A stretch of 14,126 nucleotides of DNA from CAG-791 sp002394525. GTDB lineage: Bacteria > Bacillota > Clostridia > Lachnospirales > Lachnospiraceae. The notes under the pieces are model-generated. The model made no database searches and was not told the origin of the DNA. It was given only the letters and a program-made list of their open reading frames with translations. Each line of letters begins with the position of its first letter. Position 1 is the stretch's first letter. A program made the translations under genes and the position numbers. The stretch is taken from the NCBI GenBank assembly GCA_946536955.1, contig CAMNFJ010000072.1, positions 1-14,126 on the forward strand. The letters run 5' to 3'. Positions 12,013 to 14,126 of this stretch are shown piece by piece.

Positions 12013-14126
12013 ATGAATTTTGAAAAAGGGAAAAGGGAACAGAGACCGGGTTGTGTGGTCGGAATCGGTTCATCGGCGGGCGGACTGGAGGCGCTGCAGC
12101 AATTCCTGACATTTCTGCCTACGGACACCGGAATGGCTTTTGTAGTCATTCAGCACCTCTCGCCCGATCACAGAAGCCTGCTCGCGGATATCCTCGGGAA
12201 ATATACCGCCATGCCTGTGCTCGAGGCCAAGGACGGCATGCATGTGCGCAAGAACACGGTTTACATGCTTCCTCCCAAATACAATATGGAGATCGAGCAG
12301 GATGTGCTGCATCTGCAGGAGTACAACCACCAGCACATCAACCATCCCATTGATATCTTTTTCCGGTCTCTGGCCAAGACCTATGAGAACCGGGCGGTCG
12401 CCATCATTCTGTCAGGAACGGGATCGGACGGGACAAACGGGATCCGGTCGATCAAGGACCGGAACGGCCTGATCATCGTCCAGTCGCCGGAGAGCGCCAA
12501 GTTTGACGGCATGCCCCGGAGCGCGATCGCGACCGGCTTCGCGGACCTGATCCTGAACCCGGACAGCATCGCCCGTGAGATGGCCCATATCTCCCGGTCG
12601 ATCGCGGACGCGGGCCGGCGCCTGCAGCTCTCGGACGGGGACCTCATGTCCCAGGTCTTCAGCATACTGAAGAAAGTCACAAACATAAACTATTCCTATT
12701 ACAAGCAGACGACCGTCCTGCGCAGGATCGAGCGAAGGATCGTGGTCACCCACAACCGCAACCTGCAGGAATATGTCAACTACATGAACAACAATCCGAA
12801 GGAGGTCCGGCTGCTGGCCAAGGAGGTCCTGATCGGAGTCACCTCCTTCTTCCGCGACCCGGATTATTTTGACATTCTCAAGGAGAGGGTCGTCAAGGAC
12901 CTGCTCAGGAGCCACCGGGCATCGGACCAGATCCGGGTCTGGGTGGCCGGCTGTTCCACAGGTGAGGAGGCCTATTCGATCGCCATCCTCTTCGCGGAGG
13001 CCATGGATGAGCTGGGACTGCGCAGGGATGTCAAGATCTTCGCGACGGACCTGGACGGCGATTCCATCAACGTGGCGGGGCGCGGCGTCTACGGCGACAG
13101 CATTCTGGAGGATGTCACGGTCACGCGGCTGAGCCGTTTCTTTACCAAAAAGGGCAACCGCTATGTGGTCAATCACGACATCCGCAAGATGATCGTCTTC
13201 GCCCAGCACAATGTCTTTCAGGATCCGCCCTTCGGCCGGCTGGACCTGGTCAGCTGCAGAAATCTCCTGATCTATTTCCAGAATATCCTGCAGCGGAATC
13301 TCTTTGCCATCTTCCACATGGCCCTCAACGACGGCGGCTATCTCTTCCTGGGCCGGTCGGAGTCGGTCATTGATTACGATGACGTCTTCCGGGTCCTGTG
13401 CCCCAACGAGAAGATCTTTGTCCACAACAGCGCGGGACGCACGCCTTCCCACGAGCATATCACCTACTCCCTGCAGGGGATCGAGAGCCAGCTCATGCCC
13501 CAGCATTACAAGGGGGACAGCTATGACCAGGATTCCGGATATTCCCCCAGTGAGATGGATACCAGAGCCCTGGAGATCCTCATGCCGGCCTGTGTCCTGG
13601 TGAATGAGAAAAATGAGCTCTGCCACTCCTACGGCAAGTGCTCCGACTTCATCACGATCCCAGTCGGAAATGTGACCCTGGATATTTTTTCACTGATCAG
13701 AAATGATCTCAAGATCGCGGTCTCCAAGGCTCTGAAGGAGTCGAGGGAGAAGCAGGGCCTGGTCGCCTATGACCGGATCCCGGTGGAGATCAGCAGCCAG
13801 CCCGAATATATCTCCCTGGTCGCCCAGCCAATCACGGACCGGATGGGGAGCGACACGGGTGTGACGGCCCTGGCCTTTCTGCGGTCCTCCCAGGAGGCCC
13901 AGCAGCCCGTCGACATGAACCACTACGACATTGACACCGCGGCGGCCCAGAGGATCGCGGACCTGGAGAAGGAGCTCCATGTCTCCCAGGACAACCTCAG
14001 CCGCACGGTCACGGAGCTGGAGTCCGTCAACGCGGAGCTGCAGGCGGCCAACGAGGAGCTGCTGACCGCCAATGAGGAGCTGCAGAGCTCCAACGAAGAG
14101 CTGCAGTCCGTCAACGAGGAGCTCTA
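12013..14126 (+). CDS. CheB-CheR fusion protein with PAS-like domain and coiled coil, 3' truncated by the window
   Basis: 704 codons are visible and the frame is open to the right edge. Residues 14-200 are a CheB methylesterase domain with catalytic Ser21 (GIGSSAGG), His48 (VIQHLSPDH) and Asp139 (SGTGSDGTNG). Residues about 205-475 are a CheR methyltransferase: TSFFRDPDYF, the SAM-binding VWVAGCSTGEEAYSIA (309-324) and LDLVSCRNLLIYF (410-422). About 516-625 looks like a PAS-type sensor (LEILMPACVLVNEKNELCHS). From 644 a coiled coil with the NEEL repeat typical of CheR-PAS proteins (LQAANEELLTANEEL) runs to the edge; more PAS, kinase or cyclase domains probably follow. There is no receiver domain before CheB, so its activity is not gated in the usual CheA-dependent way. 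Start ATG 12013 has only a weak GGTGG site. The substrate may not be a chemoreceptor, since no other che gene is in view. Confidence 0.9.
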   Translation, partial: MNFEKGKREQRPGCVVGIGSSAGGLEALQQFLTFLPTDTGMAFVVIQHLSPDHRSLLADILGKYTAMPVLEAKDGMHVRKNTVYMLPPKYNMEIEQDVLHLQEYNHQHINHPIDIFFRSLAKTYENRAVAIILSGTGSDGTNGIRSIKDRNGLIIVQSPESAKFDGMPRSAIATGFADLILNPDSIAREMAHISRSIADAGRRLQLSDGDLMSQVFSILKKVTNINYSYYKQTTVLRRIERRIVVTHNRNLQEYVNYMNNNPKEVRLLAKEVLIGVTSFFRDPDYFDILKERVVKDLLRSHRASDQIRVWVAGCSTGEEAYSIAILFAEAMDELGLRRDVKIFATDLDGDSINVAGRGVYGDSILEDVTVTRLSRFFTKKGNRYVVNHDIRKMIVFAQHNVFQDPPFGRLDLVSCRNLLIYFQNILQRNLFAIFHMALNDGGYLFLGRSESVIDYDDVFRVLCPNEKIFVHNSAGRTPSHEHITYSLQGIESQLMPQHYKGDSYDQDSGYSPSEMDTRALEILMPACVLVNEKNELCHSYGKCSDFITIPVGNVTLDIFSLIRNDLKIAVSKALKESREKQGLVAYDRIPVEISSQPEYISLVAQPITDRMGSDTGVTALAFLRSSQEAQQPVDMNHYDIDTAAAQRIADLEKELHVSQDNLSRTVTELESVNAELQAANEELLTANEELQSSNEELQSVNEEL

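Noticed and set aside
11127..12149. 340-residue minus-strand open frame across the kinase-like gene and leader
   Set aside because: It overlaps the divergent promoter region and the kinase with clear motifs; no domain recognised. It is open by GC bias.
12412..13626. 404-residue minus-strand open frame opposite CheB-CheR
   Set aside because: Antisense of a gene with intact catalytic motifs; no ribosome site or domain.

Overview
The window looks like a chromosomal segment of a GC-rich member of the Clostridia, most likely Lachnospiraceae-like. The reasons are strong AGGAGG-type ribosome sites, a XpaC/TelA gene pair, clostridial-style secreted L,D-transpeptidases with cell-wall-binding repeats, and long antisense open frames caused by GC-rich third codon positions. 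The species cannot be named from sequence alone.

Left part, + strand (1-4457): the 3' end of a XpaC-like gene is followed by a TelA-family gene. A ~520-base gap then holds a 14-16 bp tandem repeat and a foldable segment with a possible terminator. After it come two tandem paralogous secreted L,D-transpeptidases, separated by a near-perfect 17-bp hairpin. A near-perfect 23-bp bidirectional terminator (4404-4457) closes this block and the converging operon.

Middle part, - strand (11025 down to 4497): a six-gene set transcribed from a recognisable promoter at 11081-11109. In order: a WecE/RffA sugar aminotransferase; an ArnC/GtrB-type polyprenyl-phosphate glycosyltransferase; an ATP-grasp ligase; two four-helix EamA proteins resembling the ArnE/ArnF flippase; and a GtrII-like membrane glycosyltransferase. 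Read together these suggest a pathway that makes dTDP-4-amino-4,6-dideoxygalactose, possibly aminoacylates its amino group, loads the sugar on undecaprenyl phosphate, flips it and attaches it to an envelope polymer outside the cell. It mixes parts known from enterobacterial common antigen (Wec), lipid A aminoarabinose (Arn) and O-antigen glucosylation (Gtr). This is the most interesting system in the window. Four of its five gene junctions carry short repeats, three of them clear tandem arrays, and two of its proteins carry low-complexity in-frame insertions.

Right part, + strand (11173-14126): divergent from the operon is a shikimate-kinase-like P-loop kinase lacking one canonical shikimate-binding arginine. 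It is followed by a 217-base foldable leader and by the first 704 codons of a CheB-CheR-PAS-coiled-coil fusion that runs off the end of the window.
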